NCBI GenBank assembly: GCA_015067635.1
Contig: SVMA01000014.1
Location: forward strand, 1 to 46,851
Source: Oscillospiraceae bacterium
Lineage (GTDB): Bacteria; Bacillota; Clostridia; Oscillospirales; Oscillospiraceae
Reading direction: 5' to 3'
Length of the DNA stretch: 46,851 nucleotides
Under the pieces are notes generated by a model that ran no database searches, had not been told where the DNA came from, and worked only from the letters and a program-made list of their open reading frames with translations. Made by a program: the position numbers and the translations under genes. Positions 7,048 through 14,345 of this stretch are shown here, piece by piece (the stretch's first letter is position 1; the number at the start of each line of letters is the position of its first letter).

Positions 7048-7061
7048 CGTCCTTACAAAAT
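7048..7061 (+). repeat. Right 14-bp direct repeat flanking the MITE-like element
   Basis: Second copy of CGTCCTTACAAAAT. Directly after it come TGA and then the original-looking terminator of the methyltransferase gene. Confidence 0.7.
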
Positions 7062-7065
7062 GAAG

Positions 7066-7100
7066 AACAGCCGTCTCCGGGATTGGAGACGGCTGTTTTC
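7066..7100 (+). terminator. Rho-independent terminator downstream of rlmD and the repeat element
   Basis: ACAGCCGTCTCC (7067-7078) pairs with GGAGACGGCTGT (7085-7096) around GGGATT and is followed by TTTC. It probably once followed the methyltransferase stop closely, before the repeat was inserted. Confidence 0.8.
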
Positions 7101-7145
7101 TATGTTGCCGCATGGGGGGAATAGATTTGCTATAAAGAGGAAGCG

Positions 7146-7959
7146 CTAAGGCACAAATTTTGCAACATTAAATTGCTTCAAATATTCCACTGTCGGTCGT
7201 TCTGTGAACTCGTTAAAATATATTTGTGCATGATAATCTCCATTTTTCATATGCAACATAAAGTTTGCTGGAACAACATCGGAAGTTGTAAGTTCGGAGT
7301 TATTATGTCGCAGTAAATATGTTTCAAAAACCGTATACTGGGTCTGCCCCTCTTGAAAAGTGTAGATCATTGTTTTTATATCAGACACCGGAGTGGTATA
7401 ATAGATTACATCTGCATTTCTTTCTTCCACTTTTTCTTCTTTTGTAATGGTCACCAGGTTATTTTCGTAAATCTCTTCATACTCGTCCGAAACATGCCTT
7501 TCATACACTTCTTTGGCTAAACATATAAAATAAAGAGAGGTACCGTTTTCGTCTTTCATTGTAAAGTAATAATTGAGGCCTTTCCATGTCAGTTCAGAAA
7601 ATGTGCAATTGGCAGGCGCAACAGGGCGGGTAAGGTTGGAGGAATCCACCGTTTTGATGCCGTGTTCATCCTTTGGGAATCGGGATAACATTTGCAATTG
7701 TCGTTCATCCAACTTGCGATTCCCAACGGTATCTGCAAATTCCTCCAAAGTAGAAATTCCAAATTTGGTTCCAATTGGGAAAAAGCCCCTCACTGTCGGG
7801 AATGTTAAATTCCTCTTTTAGATCTATGTAATGCATACCGTCAACAGTTTTAAAGGAGTACGGCCCGTTGTTGGAGCAGCCGGCCAGAACCACAGCTACC
7901 AAACCAATCACAAAAATACTTCTCAGAATGTTCTTCGTTGTTAAACTACCACCATTCAA
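7146..7959 (-). pseudogene. Unknown lipoprotein with a frameshift
   Basis: The N-terminal piece (7959 downwards) encodes a signal peptide with a lipobox (VVLAGC) followed by CSNNGPYSFKTVDGMHYIDL. Translation in that frame stops at 7705. The remaining ~215 codons are open in the next frame down to 7146. The same bases near 7783-7795 read LFPNWNQIW in one frame and FFPIGTKFG in the other. Removing one G of the GGGG run (on the minus strand) joins them as SEGFFPIGTKFG, giving about 270 residues. I do not recognise the family. The exported part is rich in charged and aromatic residues and has no catalytic motif that I can name. No convincing ribosome site precedes 7959. A single homopolymer indel could also be a sequencing error, so the gene may be intact in the living organism. 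Confidence 0.65.
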
Positions 7960-8005
7960 TAATGCATGTTTTCTCTTACAGCAAAAATCCGGCAGGGTTA
8001 GGCGG

Positions 8006-8557
8006 TCAATCCTGTGGGTTCAAGGCTTCCCAGCGTTCTTTTGTTAAAATGTTTGTATGACCGATGCGGACTTCGTGCATCAAGGGAACTGCAACTTCTT
8101 TACAGGTATGATGATAGATAAAGCCCAGCTTTTCCTGTACGCGTTTGGACTTGCTGTTTCCCTCGTAATAGCCGCACCAAACGGTGGTCATACCCAGTAC
8201 TTCAAAGCTGCGACGCAAAAGCGCGTTTGCGGCCTCGGGCATGTAGCCTCTGCCCCAAAACGGCTTTCCCAACCAATATCCCAGCTCACATTCGTCGTCT
8301 CTGCTGGTCATATTTGTGCGACCGTTGAACTTCAGCTCAATGGCGCCAATGGCTTTGTCACTGCCTTTTTCGCATATCGCATAACATTCAGAACCGACCA
8401 AAACATTTCTTATGACATTCAGGCTATGTTCAATGCTTTCATGGGGCGGCCAGCCTGCGATTGGACCAACGGCAGGGTCTTTGGCATATTCGTATAGGCT
8501 TTCGGCATCCGATTCCACCCAGGGGCGAAGCACCAGTCGGGCTGTTTCCAGTTTCAT
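8006..8557 (-). CDS. GNAT acetyltransferase, RimJ/RimL-like
   Basis: 183 residues, full-length for the Acetyltransf_3 subgroup. It has the opening LETARLVLRPW, the beta-strand/acetyl-CoA-binding section ELGYWLGKPFWGRGYMPEA (motif A, RGYMPEAA) and the end motif SKRVQEKLGF. Members transfer acetyl groups from acetyl-CoA to amino-terminal or side-chain amines of proteins or small molecules; the substrate is unknown. ATG 8557 has GGAGA 8 bases upstream, and a consensus-like promoter lies at 8592-8620. The frameshifted lipoprotein follows 46 bases downstream and could be co-transcribed. Confidence 0.85.
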   Translation of the reverse strand: MKLETARLVLRPWVESDAESLYEYAKDPAVGPIAGWPPHESIEHSLNVIRNVLVGSECYAICEKGSDKAIGAIELKFNGRTNMTSRDDECELGYWLGKPFWGRGYMPEAANALLRRSFEVLGMTTVWCGYYEGNSKSKRVQEKLGFIYHHTCKEVAVPLMHEVRIGHTNILTKERWEALNPQD

Positions 8558-8591
8558 AAAGCGGTTTCTCCACATTCTTATTTGTATATAT

Positions 8592-8620
8592 ATTATATCA
8601 TGGAAGGGACCAAAAAGCAA
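8592..8620 (-). promoter_or_regulatory. Promoter of the GNAT gene
   Basis: On the minus strand TTGCTT (8620-8615), a 17-base spacer, and TATAAT (8597-8592). Confidence 0.6.
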
Positions 8621-8665
8621 CGATGGGATACTTTCTGGAAAATTTTAAAAAAGCAAACAGGGGGC

Positions 8666-8694
8666 TGGCTTTTTTCTTTCTTTTCCTGTATAAT
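8666..8694 (+). promoter_or_regulatory. Probable promoter of the ROK kinase gene
   Basis: A perfect -10 TATAAT (8689-8694) is preceded by only a poor -35 (TGGCTT, 8666-8671) at 17 bases. The placement before a strong ribosome site supports it. Confidence 0.4.
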
Positions 8695-8730
8695 AGAAAT
8701 GATAACCGAAAAACATCAGGAGGATTCTTT

Positions 8731-9681
8731 ATGAAGTATGGTTTTGGCGTGGATATTGGCGGCACTACCGTCAAAATCGCATTTTTTGATTTGGATGGCA
8801 AGCTGCTGAGCAAGTGGGAGATCCCCACCGTTATTGAAAACGGCGGCTGTCGGATTTTGCCGGATATTGCGGCTTCTATTTTGCAGTACATAAGAGAAAA
8901 TAACTGCAAGCAGGAAGATGTGATCGGCATTGGCGTGGGTGTCCCCGGTCCTGTGGATGATGGAGGAACCGTCAACTGCTGTCACAATCTGAATTGGGGC
9001 GTTTTTAATATCCATGCAGCGCTGGGTGAGTTGACGGGGCTTCCGGTCAAGGCCGGCAACGATGCCAATGTGGCGGCGCTGGGTGAAGCGTGGAAGGGCG
9101 GTGCCAACGGCTGTGAAAATATGGTGCTGGCAACCTTCGGCACCGGTGTGGGTGGCGGAATCGTCATCAACGGACAGCCGGTTAACGGTGTCCACGGTGC
9201 GGCCGGAGAAATCGGACACCTGACGGTCAACCGCTACGAGCAGGAGCCCTGTACCTGTGGCAAATACGGCTGTGTGGAGCAGTATTGCTCTGCCACCGGG
9301 GTGGTGCGTCTGGCGAAAAAGCATTTGGCGCTGAGAGATCGGGAAAGTGTACTGAGAGAGCAGACACCTTTAACCTGCAAGGCAGTTTTTGATGCGGCCA
9401 ACCAAAAGGACGCGCTGGCCATGGAGATTCTGGAGCAGGTTTATGATTATATGGGTCAGTTTTTGGCCTCTGTCTGTTGCGTCACCGATCCGGAGGTTGT
9501 GGTTTTGGGCGGTGGTGTCAGCCGCGCGGGACAACCCCTGTTGGATGGTGCCAAGCGGTATTTTGACAAATACATTTTTCATGCTTCCAGTACCATTCGG
9601 TTTGCGCTGGCTTCTTTGGGTAATGATGCCGGTGCTTACGGCGCGTTCAAGCTGATTCTTACCCAATATCAAAACGGTTGA
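8731..9681 (+). CDS. ROK-family sugar kinase, probable glucokinase
   Basis: 316 residues. The phosphate loop DIGGTTVKIAFFD is at the N-terminus, followed by GVPGPVDD, the catalytic-base region AGNDANVAALGE, GTGVGGGIVING, and the ROK zinc motif CTCGKYGCVEQYCS. The adenine-binding GGGVSRAG is near the C-terminus. Glucokinases of this type phosphorylate glucose at C6 in the cytoplasm. Allose, mannose or N-acetyl sugars remain possible substrates. ATG 8731 follows CAGGAGG by 8 bases, and the flavo-diiron gene begins 20 bases downstream, so they may share a transcript. In this window it would serve the starch-degradation products of the 20.8-35.6 kb island. No HTH is present, so it is a kinase and not a ROK repressor. 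Confidence 0.9.
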   Translation: MKYGFGVDIGGTTVKIAFFDLDGKLLSKWEIPTVIENGGCRILPDIAASILQYIRENNCKQEDVIGIGVGVPGPVDDGGTVNCCHNLNWGVFNIHAALGELTGLPVKAGNDANVAALGEAWKGGANGCENMVLATFGTGVGGGIVINGQPVNGVHGAAGEIGHLTVNRYEQEPCTCGKYGCVEQYCSATGVVRLAKKHLALRDRESVLREQTPLTCKAVFDAANQKDALAMEILEQVYDYMGQFLASVCCVTDPEVVVLGGGVSRAGQPLLDGAKRYFDKYIFHASSTIRFALASLGNDAGAYGAFKLILTQYQNG

Positions 9682-9701
9682 GCACCAAGGAGAAAAGGAA
9701 A

Positions 9702-11540
9702 ATGTACAATTACAGGAAAATCCAGGAGGATTTGTATTGGGTCGGTGCCAATGACCGGCGACTGGCCATGTTTGAGGGCGTATATTCCGTCCCTGACGGC
9801 GTTTCTTACAATGCGTATGTGTTGCTGGATGAGAAAACTGTGCTGTTTGATACGGTTGACAAGGCAGTTGCAAGGATGTTCTTTGAAAATGTTGCGGCTG
9901 TGCTGCAGGGTCGTGCCCTGGACTATGTATTCGTGCATCACATGGAGCCGGATCACTCTGCATTGTTGGAGGATGTGATTCTGCGCTATCCCAATGTAAA
10001 AATCGTGTGCAATGCGGCTACACGGAATATGATTTGCCAGTTCTTTGATTTTGATATGGACAGCCGTTGGGTAGAGGCAAAGGAAGGGGAAGTGTTCTCC
10101 ACCGGCAAGCACAATTTCTGTTTTGTCAAAGCACCCATGGTTCACTGGCCGGAAGTCATGGTATCCTTTGATACCACTGACGGTATTTTGTTCTCTGCCG
10201 ATGCCTTCGGAACCTTTGGCGCACTCAATGGTGCGCTGTTTGCAGACGAGGTGGTTTTTGACCGGGATTATTTGGATGAAGCCCGTCGGTACTACACCAA
10301 CATTGTTGGCAAGTACGGCCGGCAGGTATCAACGCTGCTGGAAAAGGCGACTATGCTGGATATTAAGCTGGTTTGCCCCCTGCACGGCTTCGTGTGGCGG
10401 AAGAATATTGGCTACTTTGTTGACAAATATCTCCATTGGGCGTCTTACACTCCGGAGGAAACCGGCGTGATGATTGCCTATGCATCCGTCTATGGCAACA
10501 CAGAAAATGCCGCTGAGATTTTGGCTGTCAAGCTGCGGGAAAAAGGCATTAAGACCCGGATATATGATGTTTCCGTGACACCGGCTTCCGATATTATTGC
10601 CGCCGCATTTCGGTACAGCCATTTGGTCTTTGCCTCCACAACCTATAATGCGGGGATTTTTGTCTGCATGGAAGCCCTTTTGAGCGACCTGGTGGCACAC
10701 AATTTGCAGAACCGTACGGTTGCTTTGCTGGAAAACGGCTCCTGGGCACCTACTTCCGGTGGCCTGATGCGGAGCATGCTGGAAAAATGCAAAAACATGA
10801 ACATTCTGGATGCCGGTTTGACCATCCGTTCTTCTGTAAAGGCAGACCAAATCCCTCAGCTGGGAGCAGTTGCGGATGCCCTTGCGGCCACCATTCTTCC
10901 GGAAACCGGAACGGATTACAAAGCACCCGCGGTGGATAATAACGCAGTATTTAAGCTGAGCTACGGTCTGTTTGTCCTCACGGCCCGGGAAAACGGCAGG
11001 GACAACGGCTGTATCATCAACACTGCCACACTGGTGACGGATACGCCCAAACAGATTCAGATTGCGGTAAATAAGGCGAATTTTACCCACGATATGATCA
11101 AGCGCACCGGTGTGTTTAATGTATCTGTGCTGAACCAGGAGGCGCCCTTTGCAACGTTCCGTCAGTTTGGCTTCTGCTCCGGCAGGGATACGGATAAGTT
11201 TGCGGAAGTGTCCTATAATTGCCGCACGGAAAACGGTCTGCGCTACATTCCGGAAAACTGCAATGCGGTGCTGTCCGGCAAGGTGGTGGAGTCCTATGAT
11301 TGGGGTACCCACACATTGTTTATCGCCAAGCTGACGGAGGCAAAGACCTTGAACAATGTGCCCAGCATGACCTATCAGTATTATTTCGACCATGTCAAGC
11401 CAAAGCCTGCCCCCACGGCTGAGAAAAAGGCCGGTTGGGTGTGCAAGATATGCGGTTATGTCCATGAAGGCGAAGTATTGCCCGAGGACTATATCTGCCC
11501 GCTGTGCAAGCATGGGGCGGAGGATTTTGAAAAACTGTAA
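9702..11540 (+). CDS. Four-domain flavo-diiron protein (oxygen/NO reductase with flavin-reductase and rubredoxin domains)
   Basis: 612 residues. Domain order: metallo-beta-lactamase-like diiron domain (1-255) with ligands H80xE82xD84H85 (HHMEPDH), a further His in MVHWPE, Asp in FSADAFG and His in CPLHGF; flavodoxin-like FMN domain (260-395, ASVYGNTENAAE); flavin-reductase-like domain (about 405-560, with TATLVTDTPKQIQIAVNKA); and C-terminal rubredoxin domain (578-612, CKICG and CPLC). Flavo-diiron proteins reduce O2 to water or NO to N2O in the cytoplasm of anaerobes. The fused modules may let one polypeptide pass electrons from NAD(P)H to the diiron site. ATG 9702 has AAGGAG 9 bases upstream; a TTG at 9678 overlaps the previous stop and is less likely. 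Confidence 0.93.
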   Translation: MYNYRKIQEDLYWVGANDRRLAMFEGVYSVPDGVSYNAYVLLDEKTVLFDTVDKAVARMFFENVAAVLQGRALDYVFVHHMEPDHSALLEDVILRYPNVKIVCNAATRNMICQFFDFDMDSRWVEAKEGEVFSTGKHNFCFVKAPMVHWPEVMVSFDTTDGILFSADAFGTFGALNGALFADEVVFDRDYLDEARRYYTNIVGKYGRQVSTLLEKATMLDIKLVCPLHGFVWRKNIGYFVDKYLHWASYTPEETGVMIAYASVYGNTENAAEILAVKLREKGIKTRIYDVSVTPASDIIAAAFRYSHLVFASTTYNAGIFVCMEALLSDLVAHNLQNRTVALLENGSWAPTSGGLMRSMLEKCKNMNILDAGLTIRSSVKADQIPQLGAVADALAATILPETGTDYKAPAVDNNAVFKLSYGLFVLTARENGRDNGCIINTATLVTDTPKQIQIAVNKANFTHDMIKRTGVFNVSVLNQEAPFATFRQFGFCSGRDTDKFAEVSYNCRTENGLRYIPENCNAVLSGKVVESYDWGTHTLFIAKLTEAKTLNNVPSMTYQYYFDHVKPKPAPTAEKKAGWVCKICGYVHEGEVLPEDYICPLCKHGAEDFEKL

Positions 11541-11544
11541 CAGA

Positions 11545-11575
11545 AAAAGCCTGCCGTTTCGGCAGGCTTTTATTC
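11545..11575 (+). terminator. Terminator of the ROK/flavo-diiron transcript
   Basis: AAAGCCTGCCG (11546-11556) pairs with CGGCAGGCTTT (11560-11570) around TTT, followed by TATT. A second hairpin, GGTGGGG/CCCCACC with TTTTT, lies at 11587-11613. Confidence 0.8.
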
Positions 11576-11579
11576 CTAT

Positions 11580-11664
11580 ATGTACCGGTGGGGTGTTCCT
11601 TCCCCACCTTTTTCGCGTCACACTGCTGCGCCTTCAGCGACACACTTGACGAAAAAATGTACCG
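11580..11664. repeat. Structured intergenic segment bounded by 8-bp direct repeats
   Basis: ATGTACCG at 11580-11587 and 11657-11664 brackets a terminator-like hairpin (11587-11613) and an imperfect palindrome (TTTTTCG..CGTCA / TGACG..AAAAA, 11609-11657). No open frame of note. It could be a small insertion or just terminators of the convergent genes. Confidence 0.35.
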
Positions 11665-11744
11665 TTTTTCTCTGTCGTCACAGCGTGAAAGTCGGTTTTC
11701 TTCGTCCATCTTCAGTATAACCGACTGGGAAGGGTTTATGCAAA

Positions 11745-12551
11745 TTATTTTTCCAAATGCACATTTAAGTGGGGATAGGTCATTTCGATGCCTTCCTTTT
11801 GGAACGCGTCCAAAATTTCCCGGTTAATTTTATTGTACACATCCCAATAGTCTTCGGTGTTTACCCACACGCGCAGAACATAGCTGATGGCACTGTCTCC
11901 ATAGCTGCTTAAGCCTGCGTAGGGTGCAGGATCTTTGCGTACCCGTTTATCCTCTGCTGCTGTCAGCAGGGCCTTGACGACGGTTTCGGGATTGGCGTTA
12001 TAGGCTGCGCTGACGGTAATATCCACCCGACGGGTTCCGGTGATGGTATAATTCACAATTTCGGCAGACACCACAGCACTGTTGGGGATGGAAATTATTT
12101 TATTATCCGGTGTGACCAGCTTGGTGTAGGCGATGCCGACTTCCTTCACAGTGCCGGATTGACCGGCAATTTCCACGTAGTCATTGGAACTGAAGGGATG
12201 GGTATACAGCAGGGTGAAGCCACCAATGACATTGGCAAGCATATTTTGCAGTGCCAGCGAAATTGCCAGAGTTGCCACGCTGGCAAGAGCGACAATGCCG
12301 GTGACGTCAATGCCCAGAGAGGAAGCGAGGATCAAACCCAGCAGCACATAAAGAACGGTTTTAACAAGGGTCTTGATTAAACTGTGCGCCGCCTTTTCCA
12401 GCTTGGAGTTTTCCAAAAACTTCTTCAGTATGCGCATAATCAGCCGAATCAGCAAATAGCCCAACACCGCAAGAAGGATGGTCTTGAAGGAGGCACTCAG
12501 CAAATTCCAGCCGGTGGCCGTTACCCAATTCAAAAATTCTCTTATCGTCAT
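11745..12551 (-). CDS. Small-conductance mechanosensitive channel, MscS family
   Basis: 268 residues, close to the E. coli MscS length. There are three N-terminal membrane helices (about 13-35, 60-80, 85-112); the last is the Gly/Ala-rich pore helix (ALASVATLAISLALQNMLANV). This is followed by the beta domain (FSSNDYVEIAGQSGTVKEVG, IPNSAVVSAEIVNYT) and the alpha/beta cytoplasmic cage domain. The protein opens on membrane tension to release solutes during osmotic downshock. ATG 12551 has AGGAG 7 bases upstream, and a consensus-like promoter lies at 12581-12608. It is a single gene, convergent with the flavo-diiron transcript. Confidence 0.93.
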   Translation of the reverse strand: MTIREFLNWVTATGWNLLSASFKTILLAVLGYLLIRLIMRILKKFLENSKLEKAAHSLIKTLVKTVLYVLLGLILASSLGIDVTGIVALASVATLAISLALQNMLANVIGGFTLLYTHPFSSNDYVEIAGQSGTVKEVGIAYTKLVTPDNKIISIPNSAVVSAEIVNYTITGTRRVDITVSAAYNANPETVVKALLTAAEDKRVRKDPAPYAGLSSYGDSAISYVLRVWVNTEDYWDVYNKINREILDAFQKEGIEMTYPHLNVHLEK

Positions 12552-12580
12552 ATTTTTGCTCCTGTTCAGATAGTATCCCT

Positions 12581-12608
12581 ATTATACCAGTATTTTTTCT
12601 AAAATCAA
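12581..12608 (-). promoter_or_regulatory. Promoter of the MscS gene
   Basis: On the minus strand TTGATT (12608-12603), a 16-base spacer ending in CTGG, and TATAAT (12586-12581). Confidence 0.65.
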
Positions 12609-12673
12609 TGACATTCCCAATTTTTTATTTTTTGTAGATTCAAACAGGCAGCGCAGCTGAGGCATTTGCGCCC

Positions 12674-12702
12674 TTGACAGGGATTATTTCCCATGGTAAA
12701 AT
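12674..12702 (+). promoter_or_regulatory. Promoter of the cysS T-box transcript
   Basis: Perfect -35 TTGACA (12674-12679), a 17-base spacer, and TAAAAT (12697-12702). Transcription would start near 12709, at the 5' edge of the T-box leader. Confidence 0.75.
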
Positions 12703-12708
12703 ACTTCT

Positions 12709-12902
12709 GTCGCAATGATCGGAAAGAGTACCGCAGGGAAGCCTCTCAGAGAGCCGGGGCCGTTGGCTGAAAGCCCGGGCGAAGCGGAAGCGGGAAAGTG
12801 CATCCGGGAGCGTAAAAGTGGATAAAAAGCGATAAATGAGAGTGGAACCGCGAGTTTTTACCCGCCTCTTGTACACAATGGTACAAGGGGCGTTCTTTAT
12901 TT
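12709..12902 (+). ncRNA. T-box riboswitch, cysteine-specific, controlling cysS
   Basis: The leader shows the ordered T-box landmarks: GGAAAGAGTA near the stem I base, the distal loop AGAGAGCCGG..GGCTGAAAGCC, a candidate specifier TGC (12799-12801, in GAAAGTGCATCC), and the conserved T-box bulge TGGAACCGCG (12843-12852) that pairs with uncharged tRNA NCCA ends. The terminator stem GCCTCTTGTAC/GTACAAGGGGC (12864-12891) ends in a T-rich run. TGC is a cysteine codon and the gene 28 bases on is cysteinyl-tRNA synthetase, so sequence and context agree. Uncharged tRNA-Cys should favour antitermination. Confidence 0.92.
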
Positions 12903-12929
12903 TCAAATTATTAAGTGGAGGGAAACGGT

Positions 12930-14345
12930 ATGTATCTCTATAATTCTACCAGTCACAAAAAGGAGCTGTTCGTTCCGAACCGGCCGGATGTGGTAAAAAT
13001 GTACACCTGTGGACCGACGGTCTATCACTACGCCCATATCGGCAACCTGCGCACCTATATTATGGAGGATGTGCTGGAAAAGGCTCTGCGCTATACCGGT
13101 TATAACGTCAAACGGGTCATGAACATTACGGATGTGGGGCATTTGGCATCCGATGCGGACACCGGCGAGGATAAGATGCTCAAGGGCGCCAAGCGGGAAA
13201 ACAAATCCGTCATGGACATTGCCAAATTCTACACCGATGCATTTTTTGCCGATTGTGACAAGCTGAATATCAAGCGTCCGGATGTGGTGGAGCCTGCCAC
13301 CAACTGTATTGATGAATACATCCACATGGTTTCCAAGCTTTTGGAGACCGGAAAAGCCTATTTTGCCGGCGGAAATGTGTATTTTGACACTTCCACGCTG
13401 GAGAAATACTACGTATTCGGCGAGCATGACGAGGAAGATCTGGCAGTCGGCGTGCGGGATGGCGTGGAGGAGGACTCCAACAAGAAAAACAAAAACGATT
13501 TCGTGCTTTGGTTCACAAAGTCAAAGTTTGAGGATCAGGCGCTGAAATGGGATTCGCCCTGGGGTATTGGTTATCCCGGCTGGCACATTGAGTGCTCCTG
13601 TATTTCCATGAAGCATTTGGGTGAGGATCTGGATATCCATGCCGGCGGTATCGACAACGCCTTCCCTCATCACACCAACGAGATCGCCCAGTCGGAAAGC
13701 TACCTGGGACACAAATGGTGCAATTACTGGTTCCATGTCCACCACCTGAATACTGAGGGCGGAAAAATGAGCAAATCCAAGGGAGAATTTTTGACGGTTT
13801 CTCTGTTGGAGAGCAAAGGCTATGATCCGATGGCGTACCGTCTGTTCTGTCTGCAAAGCCATTACCGCAGAAATTTGGTGTTCTCCTGGGAGAATCTGGA
13901 CAATGCGGTGGTTGCCTATGACAAGCTGATCGCAAAAATTGCCGGACTGAACAGCGAGGGAGAAGTGGACCAGTCTGCCTTTGATGCATTGAAGGAACGC
14001 TTTGTGGGCGCACTGAACGGTGATTTGAATACTTCTCTGGCGGTGACGGCAGTTTATGATGTTTTGAAGGCCAAGTGTAATGATGCCACCAAGCTGGCCG
14101 CTTTGGCAGATTTTGATCAGGTCTTGAGCCTGAATCTGATTTCTGCCGCAGAAAAACTGAGAAAGCAACAGCAGGAAGAAGCGGCGGCTTCTGCCGATCC
14201 GGAGATCGATGCAATGGTCGCTCAGCGTACTGAGGCGAAAAAAGCAAAGAACTGGGCGGAGGCTGACCGCATACGTGACGAATTGAAGGCCCGGGGCATT
14301 GAAATTATTGATACACCCCAGGGTGCAAAGTGGAGAAAAGTATGA
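12930..14345 (+). CDS. cysS: Cysteinyl-tRNA synthetase
   Basis: 471 residues, the usual class I monomer length. C27 and the HIGH-type motif HIGN (36-39, TCGPTVYHYAHIGNL) start the Rossmann fold. The zinc-site region WHIECSC..HAGGIDNAFPHHTNE and the KMSKS loop (GGKMSKSKG) follow. The C-terminal DALR-like and anticodon-binding part ends in IIDTPQGAKWRKV. It charges tRNA-Cys in the cytoplasm. ATG 12930 has GGAGGG upstream. Expression is governed by the T-box at 12709-12902. The stop codon overlaps the start of polA (ATGA), so the two are translationally coupled. Confidence 0.97.
   Translation: MYLYNSTSHKKELFVPNRPDVVKMYTCGPTVYHYAHIGNLRTYIMEDVLEKALRYTGYNVKRVMNITDVGHLASDADTGEDKMLKGAKRENKSVMDIAKFYTDAFFADCDKLNIKRPDVVEPATNCIDEYIHMVSKLLETGKAYFAGGNVYFDTSTLEKYYVFGEHDEEDLAVGVRDGVEEDSNKKNKNDFVLWFTKSKFEDQALKWDSPWGIGYPGWHIECSCISMKHLGEDLDIHAGGIDNAFPHHTNEIAQSESYLGHKWCNYWFHVHHLNTEGGKMSKSKGEFLTVSLLESKGYDPMAYRLFCLQSHYRRNLVFSWENLDNAVVAYDKLIAKIAGLNSEGEVDQSAFDALKERFVGALNGDLNTSLAVTAVYDVLKAKCNDATKLAALADFDQVLSLNLISAAEKLRKQQQEEAAASADPEIDAMVAQRTEAKKAKNWAEADRIRDELKARGIEIIDTPQGAKWRKV

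Noticed and set aside
6946..7149. Small open frame across the palindromic repeat
   Set aside because: It runs through inverted repeats and a terminator, with no ribosome site.
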